Shown: positions 1-6,087, counted from the stretch's first letter. The stretch is 6,289 nucleotides of DNA from Bryobacterales bacterium (GCA_003164075.1 PLRZ01000077.1:1-6289); one strand, 5' to 3'. Notes: generated from the letters alone by a model not told the origin. A program made the numbers and translations.

Positions 1-135
1 TGGCTGAACGCCGCAGGTGATGTATTGAGCCAACTACATTCCGGTACACCGGAGCAATTCGAGACTCAGAATAGACGGTTGGCGTTCACGCTAGCGCAGT
101 TACCCTGTGTTATCTTACACTCCAATTATGGTTGA
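1..135 (+). CDS. 3' end of an unidentified gene (partial, enters from the left)
   Basis: Reading frame 1 is open from the first base to a TGA at 133-135, giving 44 codons with a protein-like composition. The tail includes RRLAFTLAQLPCVILHSNYG, a mix of charged and hydrophobic residues without the Arg/Pro/Ser bias of shadow frames nearby. It overlaps the start of the next gene by 8 bases (ATGGTTGA at 128-135), an arrangement typical of translationally coupled operon partners, so I infer both are transcribed together. I do not recognise the family. The main doubt is length: 44 open codons could occur by chance. A perfect 6-2-6 inverted repeat (TCCGGT AC ACCGGA, 40-53) lies inside it and is probably just coding sequence. 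Confidence 0.4.
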   Translation, partial: WLNAAGDVLSQLHSGTPEQFETQNRRLAFTLAQLPCVILHSNYG

Positions 136-985
136 CCTAACATCCGCGCTTACAGTCGCTTCGTCGGTTGGGCTATCAGTTCCCACTGCTGTTTGGCTAA
201 CGAAGAAGTTTGTATCACATCGCCTCAGCAAGGACCTTGAGGCATACAAGGACAAATTGAACCGAGATCGTGATGAATGGCAAGCAGCGTTACGCGAGCG
301 GGTCGAGTCAGCATTGGGTACGAAATCGGCTGAGCGTGATTACGAATTCTCCGCTCGCAAGCGACTATACACGGCGATAGGCCCTCTTCGTTTCCAACTG
401 GTGCTGGCTTGTCGGGATTACAGTAACCGTATTAAGCGGCATGCGAGCAAGCCTTTCCCCACCGAGATCGACGGATACTACGGCTGCTCGTTCCTGTACC
501 GAATTCTGCGGCCGTTCGCAGTTTCGGACTTGATTGAACGCCAAATGGCGTATGCTGATTTCTCCGTTGATCCTGGTGCCGTAGCGGTGCTGCGATTCCG
601 GCGCGCCAGTTTTGAGGCATGGACGGGCGGCGGTGTGGTTCTTGATCATCCAGATGCCGACTGGCACACGCAGGCACAACACGTGTTCAGCGATAAGCTT
701 CGATGTGCGTCAAACACCCTAATCATGAATGACGGCAGAGATCGGATCGCATATGCCAATGAATTCCAGAGTTTTGCGGGCAATTCTGAGAACCGCGACC
801 GCCTGCACCCATTTCCGCGCCTTCTCAAGGCCTTTACATTTGCCGCCAAGCCGATCCTATGGATTCGCATGGTTTGCTTCGGCCTTCTTTGCAACGACTA
901 CGTGCGAGCGGAGGGGCCAAAAATAGGGTTCCACCAGCCAGATTTTCTCGTGAAGGATCTACTTCAGACGTGTCCTGACCCATAG
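128..985 (+). CDS. Membrane-anchored coiled-coil hypothetical protein, probably C-terminally truncated
   Basis: No function is recognised. From ATG 128 the product has 285 residues. The first about 26 form one hydrophobic segment (LTSALTVASSVGLSVPTAVW) followed by KK, suggesting a signal anchor. Next comes a charged heptad-like stretch of about 35 residues (KDLEAYKDKLNRDRDEWQAA), likely a coiled coil, then an Arg-rich, mostly helical soluble region. Anchor, coiled coil and helical body is an arrangement I associate with uncharacterised bacterial proteins. I prefer ATG 128 because it overlaps the upstream stop by 8 bases; GTG 107 is in frame and would add seven residues. Neither start has a clear Shine-Dalgarno sequence. 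After the TAG at 983-985 the same frame stays open for 20 codons (LTERLEEYAKAIVDVAASEL) to a TAG at 1046-1048. That tail reads like the natural C-terminal helix, so the gene may carry a nonsense mutation or a read-through stop. Confidence 0.6.
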   Translation: MVDLTSALTVASSVGLSVPTAVWLTKKFVSHRLSKDLEAYKDKLNRDRDEWQAALRERVESALGTKSAERDYEFSARKRLYTAIGPLRFQLVLACRDYSNRIKRHASKPFPTEIDGYYGCSFLYRILRPFAVSDLIERQMAYADFSVDPGAVAVLRFRRASFEAWTGGGVVLDHPDADWHTQAQHVFSDKLRCASNTLIMNDGRDRIAYANEFQSFAGNSENRDRLHPFPRLLKAFTFAAKPILWIRMVCFGLLCNDYVRAEGPKIGFHQPDFLVKDLLQTCPDP

Positions 986-1337
986 CTCACGGAGAGGCTT
1001 GAGGAATACGCTAAGGCGATCGTAGACGTCGCGGCATCTGAGCTGTAGAACATCTCGCGCCGGTTGACTTCCGCCGCTTACGAAGACACTCCAGCAGGAT
1101 GCTGCGAAGTCTTCGCTGGCGTTACTTGTTGAAACAAAAGAGCGTCTCTACGTTTCAGACGCCCATGCGAGGAGCCGATACCCAACAAAGTTCGATGTTC
1201 AGTTACCTGTCACCGGAGCGTGTGCCTTGTCTCCAGTTGGAGAAATTCTCTCCGATCATTCCAGACCTTCATTACGCCCGCGCGCTTCAGGAGCGATAGA
1301 TGGCACGGCGCTTTGGAAGGCACGAGGCTCGCTTCGG

Positions 1338-1357
1338 CCGAGTGGTCGGCCACTCGG
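1338..1357. repeat. Perfect 8-bp inverted repeat with a TCGG loop
   Basis: CCGAGTGG (1338-1345) and CCACTCGG (1350-1357) are exact reverse complements around a 4-base TCGG loop. The plus side is followed by AAAATGG and not by a T run, so it does not look like a standard intrinsic terminator in either direction. It could be a protein-binding site, a structured RNA element or an IS end; the sequence does not decide. Confidence 0.6.
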
Positions 1358-1534
1358 AAAATGGCAGCACCGGGCTCCCGCTTTTACGAAGTCGGATCCG
1401 GGTTGCGATTGAAAGCAAAAAGGCTAGTCTGTAGCAAGAGTGAAATGCGCTGTTCAGAGTGTTCACTGCGGTTGCGGGTGGTAGCGGCTTGCCAGCGTAA
1501 TCATGAACATCATACTGGCGACCACACGAGAAGA

Positions 1535-1571
1535 CCGGCTTCCTCGCCGGGGATAACCCGGGCCTACCGGG
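1535..1571. repeat. Two adjacent short GC hairpins
   Basis: CCGGC TTCCTC GCCGG (1535-1550) is followed six bases later by CCCGG GCCTA CCGGG (1557-1571). Each has a 5-bp perfect stem and a 5-6 base loop. Such short stems can arise by chance in GC-rich DNA; the tandem placement is what makes them worth noting. No T run follows either one. Confidence 0.35.
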
Positions 1572-1789
1572 CGCAGCGGAAAGGCGCTGTGAGCTTCGTG
1601 GCGTGGTTGCTACGGCATCCGGAGAGCCAAAGGTAGACGGTGAAAGGCGGTGAGTTTTCAGGCTTGTTGCGGCTAGTCTCACCCGGAACGGCATTTTGAG
1701 TACATTCGGAGCGGTGCAGTCCCTGCCACCAACGATTCAATTGCATGTCGGCCGCATGGAAAGGGGGGTGAACTTCCTCCAAGTGGACG

Positions 1790-1805
1790 ACAAACGCCCG
1801 TTTGT
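1790..1805. repeat. 16-bp palindrome, possible operator or cruciform
   Basis: ACAAACG and CGTTTGT are exact reverse complements separated by CC. The near-zero spacer suits a dimeric protein-binding site better than an RNA hairpin. It lies in the spacer beyond the 3' end of the minus-strand helix-turn-helix gene, with no start codon near enough to give it an obvious target. Confidence 0.35.
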
Positions 1806-1847
1806 TCCTTTTGCCCTCCTCGGATCGGCGCGGCCCGCAATGGGAAC

Positions 1848-1877
1848 CGTAAGCGGGAGTAATCCGATCCCGCTACG
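1848..1877 (-). terminator. Hairpin just past the helix-turn-helix gene
   Basis: CGTA-A-GCGGGA (1848-1858) pairs with TCCCGCTACG (1868-1877): ten base pairs with one bulged A and a 9-base loop. On the minus strand it begins 8 bases after the TGA stop at 1886-1888, the right place for a transcript end. No T run follows on the minus strand (GTTCCCATTG), so it is at best a weak intrinsic terminator or a 3'-end stabiliser. Confidence 0.35.
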
Positions 1878-1885
1878 CGGCCGTT

Positions 1886-2122
1886 TCAAATAAGTTCCAG
1901 CCGGAGTTGGCGGCCGATTGCCACCGCGGCGCGTTGAAGGGTGTGCAATGTAACACTGGTGTTGGTGGGGTCGAGCAAACGGTCGAGCGCTCTACGGCTG
2001 GTTTGCATGCGGATGGCCATCGCCGCCTTGGTGAGGCGATCCCTCTCCATGGCGGCCTTGATCTGATCGGCGAGGATCTGTTTGACGGCCTGTTCCTGGC
2101 ATTCTTCCAGATCTGCGTTCAT
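1886..2122 (-). CDS. Orphan XRE-type helix-turn-helix antitoxin-like regulator
   Basis: A 78-residue DNA-binding protein. Residues about 12-27 (AVKQILADQIKAAMER) form a leading helix. Residues about 29-52 (RLTKAAMAIRMQTSRRALDR, then LLDP) form the helix-turn-helix, and the ending TSVTLHTLQRAAVAIGRQLR is characteristic of small Cro/XRE-like proteins with the TSRxxLDRLLDP signature. Relatives are often annotated as antitoxin components or XRE regulators and can sit beside a RelE/HigB-like toxin. No toxin frame is visible on either side, so this is an orphan, either a solitary regulator or a relic. The start is uncertain: ATG 2122 lies in a 10-bp tandem duplication that also places an out-of-frame ATG at 2132, and no Shine-Dalgarno sequence precedes it. 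The sequence resembles the start of the family only after about residue 6, so MNADLE may come from the repeat. Confidence 0.75.
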   Translation of the reverse strand: MNADLEECQEQAVKQILADQIKAAMERDRLTKAAMAIRMQTSRRALDRLLDPTNTSVTLHTLQRAAVAIGRQLRLELI

Positions 2123-2135
2123 CGGCGTTCATCGG
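2116..2135. repeat. 10-bp tandem duplication at the start of the helix-turn-helix gene
   Basis: CGTTCATCGG occurs twice in direct succession (2116-2125 and 2126-2135) and a partial third unit (CGG) follows. On the minus strand this reads CCGATGAACG repeated, so each unit offers an ATG; because the period is 10 the two ATGs are in different frames. GATGAACGC-type units are, from memory, a common intergenic motif in several environmental phyla. Confidence 0.7.
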
Positions 2136-2444
2136 CGGCCAAGAATGTTTTTGCCTGGACGCGAGGTGAGATCACCCCGATTCCAAGACCTCAGGAGTTC
2201 GGAGACTCATCTCGGCCCTCTTCGAAAGCGGCGGCAGGCGTCTCGGCGCGGCGGACTGAGAGACAGCGCCACGACGCCTGGTGGGAAGTTATTCTTGCGC
2301 GACTGCTAAGAACCGCTTGCTGGCGCGCGCGGCTCGGAAAACGCTGCGACGATCCACGGGACTTGTTACCGAACCGGGCCCAGAGGGCACCCCGCCAGGG
2401 AGCGGTTTCTTGAGTTCCGCGACAGAAACTCCGGTGCGGTCCGG
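2123..2444. other. Intergenic spacer with an imperfect long-range inverted repeat
   Basis: No gene is supported in these 322 bases. Open minus-strand frames are continuations of shadows of the neighbouring genes and are Arg/Ser-rich. AACCGCTTGCTGGCG (2311-2325) matches the reverse complement of 2393-2407 at 13 of 15 positions, and each arm is followed inward by a GGCTCGG/GGTTCGG-like heptamer. This gives two outward-facing boundaries about 97 bp apart, like a dispersed extragenic palindrome or the ends of a small non-autonomous element. No toxin remnant was recognised upstream of the helix-turn-helix gene. Confidence 0.45.
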
Positions 2445-2753
2445 TTAGAACTGCCCCACCAGCGCGCCCGCTTTGGCCAGCGCGGCTTCCACTTCGTCCT
2501 TGCCCAGGTCCGTACTGATAAACAATTCCTGCCGTGCGCCTGCGCTCAGCGCGATGGCCTTCCAGCCGTTTTGCGTCGGCACGGTAATGCGCACCCTGAC
2601 CTTGCCTTTGGCATCGCGCACCGGGCGGATGACGCCGGGAATCACCGATCGGATCGCCGGATTGGCAGCCAGCAAGGTCTCCAGAATACCCCGCACGCCC
2701 TCGATAATGCTGTGCTCCACCTTGAGGCGGTCTTTGGCCGTTCGCAGCCGCAT
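2445..2753 (-). CDS. DUF2103-like conserved hypothetical protein
   Basis: A 102-residue soluble protein with no signal peptide or membrane segment. Conserved-looking blocks are KVEHSIIEG (11-19), SVIPGVIRPV (36-45), a basic strand KVRVRITVPTQNGWKAIA (51-68) and QELFIST (75-81), followed by an acidic helix. I match this from memory to DUF2103, a family of unknown function sometimes described as predicted metal-binding. This copy is short and has no cysteines, so metal binding by Cys is not supported. The ATG directly follows the TAG of pcm with no gap, and a GGGGAG ribosome binding site lies in the last codons of pcm, so it is almost certainly translated by coupling in the same operon. Its role may relate to protein or nucleic-acid maintenance, but that is only association. 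Confidence 0.7.
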   Translation of the reverse strand: MRLRTAKDRLKVEHSIIEGVRGILETLLAANPAIRSVIPGVIRPVRDAKGKVRVRITVPTQNGWKAIALSAGARQELFISTDLGKDEVEAALAKAGALVGQF

Positions 2754-3401
2754 CTACTCCCCGCCCTCGCCGCCGCGCAACGGAACGAAACGGCATAACG
2801 TGGCCACGCGCGAGTCGATCCGGCCCGCGCACTTCCACAAGGAACGCAATTCCTGGTCATCGCCCGCGCCCACGGGAATCACCAGGCAGCCGGGATCGTC
2901 CAGTTGCTCCAGCAGGGCGGCGGGGATCTCGCGCGCCGCGGCCGCGACCGAGATGGCCCGGTATGGAGCCAGCGGCGGATAGCCGAACCAGCCGTCGCCT
3001 TCCACCACCGTAATATTCGCGTCGCGCCCGGTGCGCCGCAGATTTTCGCGCGCCAGTTGCGCCAGCGCGGGGATCAGTTCCATGGCCACCACCCGCGCGG
3101 CCAGTTGCCCCAGCACTGCGGCGGCGTATCCGCAGCCGGCGCCCACCTCCAGCACGGTTTCGGTTCCGGTGAGCTGCAGCAGTTCGGCCATCAGCGCGGT
3201 CATGTAGGGTTGGGAAATCGTCTGGCCGTAGCCCAAGTGGGTGGGGTTATCGGCGTAGGCCACCACGCGCGATTCCGCCGGAACGAATTCCTCGCGCGGA
3301 ATCCCGCTCATGGCGGCCAGCACGCGCTCGTCCCGAATACCGCGCCGGCGCAGTTGCACATCCACCATCTTGCGGCGTTCTGTAAACCAATCGGGAATCA
3401 C
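2754..3401 (-). CDS. pcm: Protein-L-isoaspartate O-methyltransferase
   Basis: A cytosolic repair enzyme that transfers a methyl group from S-adenosylmethionine to the carboxyl of L-isoaspartyl residues, starting their conversion back to aspartate. The 215 residues match the usual length. Diagnostic motifs are all present: PREEFVP (35-41), GYGQTISQPYMTALM (57-71, substrate site), VLEVGAGCGY (83-92, SAM-binding motif I), the post-I acidic residue in VVAMELI (E108), EGDGWFGYPP (134-143), LVIPVG (173-178) and RFVPLRG near the end. One oddity is that the usual YDAI motif reads YRAI, with Arg at 148 where Asp is expected; whether this matters is unclear. The GTG start at 3401 is chosen because homology (WFTERRKMVDVQLRRRGI) begins at about residue 5; the next Met is residue 12 and would cut it. 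It leads an operon with the DUF2103-like gene and diverges from the dehydrogenase across 26 bp. Confidence 0.95.
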   Translation of the reverse strand: MIPDWFTERRKMVDVQLRRRGIRDERVLAAMSGIPREEFVPAESRVVAYADNPTHLGYGQTISQPYMTALMAELLQLTGTETVLEVGAGCGYAAAVLGQLAARVVAMELIPALAQLARENLRRTGRDANITVVEGDGWFGYPPLAPYRAISVAAAAREIPAALLEQLDDPGCLVIPVGAGDDQELRSLWKCAGRIDSRVATLCRFVPLRGGEGGE

Positions 3402-3414
3402 GTCTGCCCAATTC

Positions 3415-3421
3415 TATAATA
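3415..3421. promoter_or_regulatory. Symmetrical -10 element serving both divergent genes
   Basis: The plus strand carries a perfect TATAAT at 3415-3420, seven bases before the dehydrogenase ATG at 3428. The minus strand, shifted by one base, reads TATTAT (3421-3416), ending 14 bases before the pcm GTG at 3401. Neither side shows a good TTGACA at the expected spacing (plus-strand -35 position reads CGGGAA). Normal spacing would put the plus start site at about 3427, at the ATG itself, giving a leaderless mRNA, and the minus site at about 3409, giving a leader of about 8 bases. No Shine-Dalgarno sequence precedes the dehydrogenase, which fits leaderless initiation. Confidence 0.5.
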
Positions 3422-3427
3422 AATGTG

Positions 3428-4435
<1,008 letters not shown>

Positions 4436-4443
4436 CTTACCGT

Positions 4444-4470
4444 CCTCCGTACCGATGATATGACCGGAGG
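4444..4470 (+). terminator. Weak hairpin after the dehydrogenase
   Basis: CCTCCG (4444-4449) and CGGAGG (4465-4470) form a 6-bp stem with a 15-base loop, beginning 9 bases after the TAG stop of the dehydrogenase. TATTGACAATT follows, which is not a T run. It may be a weak terminator or part of the regulatory region of the antitoxin remnant just downstream. Confidence 0.25.
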
Positions 4471-4472
4471 TA

Positions 4473-4495
4473 TTGACAATTGGTATACTACTAGT
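4473..4495 (+). promoter_or_regulatory. Extended -10 promoter and palindromic operator of the VapB remnant
   Basis: TGG-TATACT (4481-4489) is an extended -10 element (TGN plus a 5-of-6 hexamer), which can work without a good -35. TTGACA at 4473-4478 is too close to serve as its -35. Three 6-bp palindromes follow one another: CAATTG (4477-4482), GTATAC (4483-4488) and ACTAGT (4490-4495), a dense arrangement suited to dimeric ribbon-helix-helix repressors. The start site would fall at about 4496, three bases before ATG 4499, so the transcript would again be almost leaderless. Confidence 0.5.
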
Positions 4496-4498
4496 GCC

Positions 4499-4642
4499 AT
4501 GAACACTGCTATTTCCATGGACGACCAACTTCTTTCGGAGGCGCGCCGGGGGGCGTCCAAGACGCTTGTTTTCACCACGCCGCGCTATTCGTCTGCCTTG
4601 TTTTGGACAGCAGTGTTTCGGACAAGACTTTCACTACCCTAA
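4499..4642 (+). pseudogene. Truncated VapB-type (ribbon-helix-helix) antitoxin
   Basis: The first 19 residues, MNTAISMDDQLLSEARRGA, match the beta-strand and first helix of small VapB antitoxins (pattern T-x-I-S-hydrophobic-DD-x-LL-x-EA). After Ala19, at about 4555, the similarity stops: the expected second helix and toxin-binding tail are replaced by an unrelated stretch (KTLVFTTPRYSSALFW) running to a stop at 4640-4642, 47 residues in total instead of roughly 65-90. No PIN toxin follows. I infer a recombination or deletion breakpoint near 4555-4560 that removed the rest of the vapBC pair and left its promoter. Residual DNA binding is unlikely without the second helix. Confidence 0.55.
4599..4624. 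repeat. Direct repeat of 11 bp with one mismatch
   Basis: TGTTTTGGACA (4599-4609) and TGTTTCGGACA (4614-4624) lie 15 bp apart, differing at one base and separated by GCAG. They lie just beyond the point where VapB similarity ends, so they could be part of a mobile-element end or a binding-site pair; a chance repeat is also possible. Confidence 0.4.
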
Positions 4643-4677
4643 ATCCACACCCGCGCTACGTTCTGACCCTCACGCCC

Positions 4678-4842
4678 CTAGGGCGGCACCAAGGCGTCGC
4701 AAAGAACAGCGCGACCGTTATCACGCTTGTCAATCTCGGTTGACGTAGGGCTGTCGCCGGGGAGCCTTGCCAAGTGCTTGGGCTCCTCCAGGTCGGACTC
4801 GATGAACGCGCGGACCGTGTTAAGCTTGCGCAGCGTCTTATG
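4678..4842 (-). pseudogene. Unassigned coding-like fragment, no start codon
   Basis: Between in-frame stops (TGA at 4845-4843 and TAG at 4680-4678) the minus strand reads 54 codons with a very protein-like composition, including KLNTVRAFIESDLEEPKHLA and PTSTEIDKRDNGRAVLCDAL. Acidic and basic residues alternate with hydrophobic ones and third positions favour G/C, unlike the Arg/Ser/Pro-rich shadow frames around it. There is no ATG, GTG or TTG near its beginning, and no continuation was found in the other frames upstream, so it looks like the 3' end of a decayed gene. I do not recognise the family. Confidence 0.35.
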
Positions 4843-5333
4843 TCACGTCTCCCGTCGCACCCGATCGGAGGCTCTCCTTCTCAAGCACACAGCCGAGGTC
4901 AGCCCCTTGGTGCCAAGTGATGCTCTACAACTTCAATCACTCTACCTGCTGATCGAATCGGTCCGGCCGGACACCAAGCACCCTCGGGATTCCAATGATC
5001 CTGCTCATGCTGACGGCGCAGGAGGGTCGCCTACCGATTGACACCGACACTTCACTGAACACGGGCCGGGCAAGCTGCGCAAGGCCGCAGCGGTGGATTT
5101 GTGTGCCTGACCGGCGAAACTGGGGCCTCTGCCGGCGTCAAAACCGGCGAAAATGCCGCTCTCTTAAACCGGCGCTGACAGTTCCGCTATCGAACGCGTG
5201 GTCACGGCCCTGAATGACCAATCCCCCAGTGCTCCTCAAAGGGTCGAGAGCAGTCAAAGCCCCACGTCCGAAAGACTCCGAGAGGGCGAATAGGAACCGA
5301 CTACGGGACTTCTTTCGCTACGCGAGGGAATCG
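4843..5333. other. Gene-poor spacer with a CCGGCG motif cluster
   Basis: No gene is supported. Short plus-strand frames (for example 4995-5213 and 5214-5447) are Arg/Ser/Pro-rich, have no homology I recognise, and the second runs antisense into the toxin gene. The notable part is 5110-5174, where CCGGCG occurs four times (5111, 5132, 5144, 5169); two of these are exact ACCGGCGAAA copies (5110-5119, 5143-5152). This could be the worn non-coding end of an insertion sequence, but I see no transposase. Confidence 0.45.
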
Positions 5334-5759
5334 TCATCTGAGAGTGCGAAGAAGATCGCTGGGCTGAACGATGCCAATGTTTCGGAAGGACTTCAGCTTT
5401 CGCAGATGGCGATCGCCGGAAACGATCAGCTCAGCTCCGCCGGCTAGGGCGCATTCCAAAATCCGGTCATCCGTGGGGTCTTCCGCAATCACTCGCAAGT
5501 GGATCGTAGGGCTGATGATCTCGGCAACCTTGGCTACGAGTTTCAGTTGTGCCACGATTTCGGCTTCCTGCCATTGCAGGACATCCCGGAGTACGTGTGC
5601 GACTTCGTGCAGGATAGCGGGAGAAACGAGCAGAACGAAATTCCGGTTGACAGCCTTCTGCCAAATCCGAAAAGGCGGGCCTAACGGATGAGTAAAGGCG
5701 GAGAAGTAGACGTTGGTGTCAAACACCACTCTAAGCTTGTTTGCGGGCGCGGTAGTCAC
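5334..5759 (-). CDS. PIN-domain RNase toxin of a VapBC-type module
   Basis: Predicted Mg-dependent endoribonuclease toxin, inhibited by the antitoxin encoded immediately upstream. From GTG 5759 it has 141 residues, typical of the family of putative toxin components with a PIN domain (COG1569-like). The four acidic catalytic positions are intact: D14 in VVFDTN, E52 in ILHEV, D98 in EDPTDDRILECA, and D116 in IVSGDRHL. The start is uncertain: GTG 5759 overlaps the antitoxin end by 29 bases and gives a short MTTAPANK leader, while GTG 5729 lies one base after the antitoxin stop and begins right at the first strand. A longer open frame reaching 5987 is a shadow across the antitoxin gene. Overlap or near-abutment implies translational coupling. 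Targets (tRNA, rRNA or mRNA) cannot be told from sequence. Confidence 0.88.
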   Translation of the reverse strand: MTTAPANKLRVVFDTNVYFSAFTHPLGPPFRIWQKAVNRNFVLLVSPAILHEVAHVLRDVLQWQEAEIVAQLKLVAKVAEIISPTIHLRVIAEDPTDDRILECALAGGAELIVSGDRHLRKLKSFRNIGIVQPSDLLRTLR

Positions 5760-6087
5760 GGACGATGCGGTCAATGTCCTTCGGCTTGATGCCGAGTTTC
5801 TTTGCTTGGCGGGCCCCGGAACGCGACAGGCGGCCGCTTTCCTTGAGCATGTCTTCCGTGCTCGTGAGGTTCTTCTGCTGCTCGGCCCTGGCCTCATCGA
5901 TAAGGCCCGTGATCCATCGGCTTTCATCGCGGTCGCGCTGGTCGCGATAGCGTCGATAGACCCGTACCATCTCCCGGAACAACTCACTCTTGGTCCGGCG
6001 CTCCTGCTTAGCGAGCGACTTCACTTCCGTGACGACCGTCGGCGGGACGGAGAAGCCCATGATTTTGGTTGTTCTGCTCATGTTCAT
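5731..6087 (-). CDS. Ribbon-helix-helix antitoxin of the PIN-toxin module
   Basis: A 118-residue antitoxin and probable autorepressor. Residues 5-14 (RTTKIMGFSV) form the DNA-contacting strand. Residues 15-28 and 31-47 (RTKSELFREMVRVYRRY) form the two helices of a CopG/MetJ/Arc-type fold. A charged middle region leads to a basic tail, GIKPKDIDRIVRDYRARKQA, which in this family neutralises the partner toxin. Met1 (6087) and Met3 (6081) are both possible starts; there is only a weak GAG upstream. It comes first in the operon, as is usual for VapBC pairs, and is followed by the PIN toxin. Expression is likely driven from the promoter at 6122-6149 and repressed by the antitoxin or antitoxin-toxin complex binding near the start site. 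Confidence 0.88.
   Translation of the reverse strand: MNMSRTTKIMGFSVPPTVVTEVKSLAKQERRTKSELFREMVRVYRRYRDQRDRDESRWITGLIDEARAEQQKNLTSTEDMLKESGRLSRSGARQAKKLGIKPKDIDRIVRDYRARKQA

Larger units (their letters stand above)
1049..1885. other. Gene-poor spacer, about 840 bp, with inverted repeats
   Basis: I find no convincing gene here. Frames open for 60-140 codons occur on both strands but overlap one another, lack ribosome binding sites, and give Arg/Ser/Pro-rich products of the kind made by chance in GC-rich DNA. The best candidate is a plus-strand frame open from 1068 to 1412 with a coding-like start (for example LALLVETKERLYVSDAHARS), but it has no start codon before a TTG at 1227 and turns low-complexity after about 1280. 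It may be a relic of a third gene in the upstream operon. The stretch also carries the hairpins listed separately (1338-1357, 1535-1571, 1790-1805). Confidence 0.5.

Noticed and set aside
40..53. TCCGGT-AC-ACCGGA inverted repeat as an operator for the membrane-anchored gene
   Set aside because: It lies within an open coding frame, has no promoter beside it, and a 6-bp arm is weak evidence.
1287..1694. 135-codon minus-strand frame in the spacer
   Set aside because: Arg/Ser/Pro-rich, no ribosome binding site, no recognisable domain, and overlaps equally long frames on the other strand.
1400..1780. Possible group II intron or retron RNA in the hairpin-rich spacer
   Set aside because: No domain V-like motif and no reverse transcriptase frame are present.
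2191..3419. Several long open frames on both strands across the pcm/DUF2103 region and its downstream spacer
   Set aside because: They overlap two genes with strong or reasonable family matches and have Arg/Gly/Ala-rich products without recognisable motifs.
5760..5987. N-terminal extension of the PIN toxin to 5987 (217 residues)
   Set aside because: The extra 76 residues are a Ser/Arg-rich shadow of the antitoxin gene; family similarity begins only at LRVVFDTN.
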